Positions 60,960-64,000 of a stretch of 64,000 bases of DNA are shown one piece after another; the first letter of the stretch is position 1, and each line of letters begins with the position of its first letter. The stretch spans positions 29,905,462 to 29,969,461 of the forward strand of contig NC_030854.1 in NCBI RefSeq assembly GCF_000208745.1, written 5' to 3'. This DNA comes from Theobroma cacao. Taxonomy: Eukaryota; Streptophyta; Magnoliopsida; Malvales; Malvaceae. The position numbers were made by a program, and so were the translations under genes. Under the pieces are notes generated by a model. That model searched no databases, was not told the DNA's origin, and saw only the letters and a program-made list of their open reading frames with translations.

Positions 60960-63676
60960 ATGGAGGTGGAGCGAGTCCAAGCTATTGCTTTGTCGTCTCT
61001 AACTAAAGACAGTATCCCAACAGAGTTTATTCGGCCAGAGGAGGAACAACCTGCAATCACAACATTTCATGGTCCGGTCCCTGAAATCCCCGTCATCGAT
61101 CTCGATGACCATGATCAGGAAAAGGTTATCCGTTTGATTGCCAATGCTAGCAGGGATTGGGGGATATTCCAGGTTGTAAACCATGGCATACCCTTTGATC
61201 TCATTGAAAAGCTACAACAAGTGGGCAAGGAGTTTTTTGATCTGCCACAGGAAGAGAAAGAACTGTATGCTAAGCCAAGTGGTGCACAGACAATTGAAGG
61301 TTATGGAAGCAAGCTTGGAAAAGATCTTCAAGGAAAGAAGAATTGGGCTGATCACCTTTTCCACAGGATATGGCCTCCTTCACGCATCAACTACCAGTTC
61401 TGGCCCCAGAACCCCCCCTCTTACAGGTTTGGTTCTCCCTTCCCACTTATAATTAACTTCTTATAACTATGCATCAAGCATGCATGCAAAATTCAAGTAA
61501 AGATCTATAAAAGTAGCTAGGAAATATACATGCTTCGTGTCGCATGTTTGTTTCTTGGAAATATTTCTTTTGTTTCTTATTTCATACTTTATTTGCGCCT
61601 TATTTGGGGGCACAATTTAAGTAAATTTGGTTACCAAATGGTATGAGTTACGAAACGAGCTTCATTTATGTTGTTGCAGAGCGGTGAACGAGGAGTATGC
61701 AGAGTACATGAGAAGGGTAGTGGACAAGCTGTTCAAATGCCTGTCAATAGGGCTAGGGCTTGCACCCCATGCCATTAAAGAAGGAGCAGGAGGTGAGGAG
61801 ATGGAGTATTTGATGAAGATAAACTACTATCCGACATGTCCTCGTCCCGATCTAGCTCTGGGAGTCGCTTCTCACACTGATCTTTCTGCCATAACCGTTC
61901 TTGTGCCCAACGACGTCCCTGGGTTGCAAGTCTTCAAGGATGGCCTCTGGATCGATGCCAAATACATCCCTGGCGCCCTCATTATTCACATTGGCGACCA
62001 GATTGAGGTTACCTTAATTATTCGTCCTTTAATTTGCTCTATTTTCTTTATTACTAGCATTAATTAATTCCGAAACTTACTTCCAACTGGATTTAAACGT
62101 CTACTGTTTGAATTTCGAAAGGCATATATATATATAGACATGGAAAAGTCAGATTGGAAACAAAGAATTTTGATAGTATTTACCAAAAAGAGAAGCCATC
62201 CATGGATCTTCATTCAAGTCAAGATGTGGACAGCGATGTAATCAGGATCGGCTCAATAACCTCAAAAGCTTAAAATAAAATATTCAAATAAAACATTTTT
62301 TATTGAAATTAAAAAAATAATTTTATTAAAATTTTATTCTTTTAACTTTTTGAGGTGTAAAATTTCAACCTTTATAATCAAATTTTTCAAATATTTTTTT
62401 TCAATTGATAATATAGTCAATCTATTTAATTTTTCTTAAAACATTATTGATCTTAAATAAAATTTAATTTAATTTTAGTTTTAAAAAACTTCTATCTTCT
62501 TTACGTAACATTTACTAGAATTATTAACATTAGTTTAAAAGCAATATATACAGTTGGAAAATAATTGAGACTTCTTATATAATTAAGTATACATGCATTT
62601 GGAAAAGAATTGAATCTTCTTATATAAGTAAAAATGTCGATTAGACTGTTATATTTTATTTGTATAATTTTTTAAAAAGTTTTTAGTTTTGAAAATAAAT
62701 CTAAACTATTAATATAAGAATAGTTGTTATATTTTAAGTAACATTTAAGATTAAGGTAATTTTTTTAAACTATTATCGTCTAATAACTTTAACTTTTTAC
62801 TGCTAAATAGAAAACTAAAAATATTTTTATATATCTTAAATTGTTCAAATCTATTTTAGAGTGAAAAAATTATTTGATCTAAGTCTAAATGATTTTTTAA
62901 GATCTTATTATTTCATTATCAACATTCTCATCAAATTATTTTTTTTTTATGAATGATACGTGTATCACAAAATTTAAGTTTTATGCTCATTTTAGATATA
63001 ATTTCTTTCGAAGAAATCATAGCAGATGCCAATCCATTTTTTTTATATTTTTTAAGAAAAAAAAGGAAGAAACCTTTTAAATAGGAAAAATAGTTGAAAA
63101 TTTATAACATTATAAGAGTGATAAAAAATTGAGATTTATTAGACACATAATTAGGAAAGTAAGAGAATATGTCCTTTTGTTAATTATTTTCAACTTTTAC
63201 ATTTTTTTTCATGTGAAAATGAGAGAAAATAGATATTTATTAAGTATGAGGGAATAGATAAATATTCTATTAATTATTTTGTTTTTTTATATATTTTTAA
63301 TATAATTAATTATATTATAATTATTATAAAATTACGAAACTTATTTAAATTTGATACCTAAAGTCCTTCCTTGGATGACTTTACCCAAGGGCCGGCCTTG
63401 GATGTAAGCCAAATGTACAATACAATGTAATTGTTGTTGATTTTATTTGCATAAATGTTGTAGATACTAAGCAATGGAAAATACAAGGCTGTACTGCACA
63501 GGACCACAGTGGACAAGGAAAAAACGAGGATGTCATGGCCGGTATTCTTGGAACCGCCAGGGGAATTTGTGGTTGGGCCGCTTCCTCAGCTTGCCGACGA
63601 ACAAAATCCTCCCAAATATAAGGCCAAGAGATTCAAGGACTATAGTTATTGTAAACTGAACAAGCTGCCCCAGTAA
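60960..63676 (+). CDS. FLS: Flavonol synthase (2-oxoglutarate-dependent dioxygenase)
   Basis: Three exons (60960-61426, 61680-62007, 63464-63676) encode 335 residues, the usual FLS length. FLS desaturates dihydroflavonols to flavonols using 2-oxoglutarate, O2 and Fe(II), in the cytosol. The FLS-specific N-terminal PxxxIRxxxEQP is present ([12 protein letters not shown], 20-31), as is SxxTxLVP (SAITVLVP, 225-232). The iron ligands are His221, Asp223 and His277, and the 2-oxoglutarate-binding pair is Arg287 and Ser289 (RMS). These numbers coincide with those I recall for Arabidopsis FLS1. The C-terminus [12 protein letters not shown] is typical. The ATG at 60960 is the first in frame with the family start; an upstream extension has no ATG. 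Intron 2 is 1456 bp and contains a hAT-like insertion. Nothing in the coding region looks damaged. Confidence 0.96.
62243..63400. mobile_element. Non-autonomous hAT-like element in FLS intron 2
   Basis: The left end CAGGATCGGCTC and the complement of the right end CAAGGCCGGCCC both approach the hAT terminal consensus CAGGGCCGGCCC. Directly flanking octamers GATGTAAT (62235-62242) and GATGTAAG (63401-63408) match in 7 of 8 bases, the target-duplication length of hAT elements. The interior is AT-rich with no transposase frame. Confidence 0.7.
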
Positions 63677-64000
63677 TAATCAGCCTTTTTTACTACCCAT
63701 TAAGTGTCTTACTCTATATAACCACTCACTAAAACCAGTAATAAATAAATTGGTATGAGTTTGCATGCCACTACAACTCCTGCAATTTGGTCATCTTCCT
63801 GCAGGAGGAATATTTTCTTATGGAAATAAAAATTTCAACTTCAATATATATTATAATGATCCCTTTCATCATCAAATTCTTTTCAATTTCAATTTGCATG
63901 GCAATAGTTATTTCACTCTTTCTAAGTATATGTAAATATTATCTGGAGATTGCTTCTTTAGGTACTCTCAACCGATTTTTTTTATACCAATTTAATGATT
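63677..64000 (+). other. FLS 3' UTR and downstream
   Basis: AT-rich sequence. An AATAAAT signal-like motif occurs at about 63741. No further gene begins before the window ends. Confidence 0.45.

Noticed and set aside
1..64000. Metabolic gene cluster or other coordinated multi-gene system
   Set aside because: The nine recognisable genes belong to unrelated pathways, have separate promoters and mixed orientation, and nothing links their functions.

Overview
This is a nuclear chromosome segment of a dicot plant. It is AT-rich, its genes are intron-rich with GT-AG junctions, and the products are plant-specific (flavonol synthase, TIC20-II, a 23-kDa jasmonate-induced-type protein). Decayed copia, gypsy, LINE, hAT and MITE DNA surrounds the genes. 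Protein wording suggests a woody rosid, possibly Malvales, but that is inference only. Two single-base Ns show that this is a draft-assembly sequence.

Layout. 1-6463 (+): C-terminal half of gamma-tubulin complex component 2, with a 3.36-kb intron and a GC-AG intron. 7798-8249 (+): frameshifted intronless SKP1-like gene. 9503-11628: 5'-truncated LINE with target-site duplications. 12032-12624 (+): two-exon jasmonate-induced-protein-like gene. About 13500-14480 (-): decayed copia fragment. 15891-17872 (-): mitochondrial Fe-S scaffold ISU1. About 19540-20560: second LINE fragment. 20985-23009 (-): nucleolar GTPase NOG1. 24919-31664 (-): EMC10, eight exons. 33528-40298 (+): LUC7-like U1 snRNP protein, 13 exons, one intron with U12-type signals. 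41607-42218 (-): TIC20-II. 42850-53812: copia element on the minus strand whose RNase H region is interrupted by about 5.7 kb of nested LTR material. 56194-58246: solo LTR. 60960-63676 (+): flavonol synthase, with a hAT-like insertion in its second intron.

The genes are unrelated housekeeping or specialised genes (cytoskeleton, Fe-S assembly, ribosome biogenesis, ER membrane insertion, splicing, plastid import, flavonol synthesis). They do not form an operon or a biosynthetic cluster. EMC10 and LUC7 are divergent across a 1.9-kb spacer, and LUC7 and TIC20-II converge. No previously undescribed multi-gene system was found. The most interesting observations are splice-site variants, clean insertion footprints and nested transposon structure. 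All exon boundaries were set by eye from splice signals and reading-frame continuity; no alignment or search was run.
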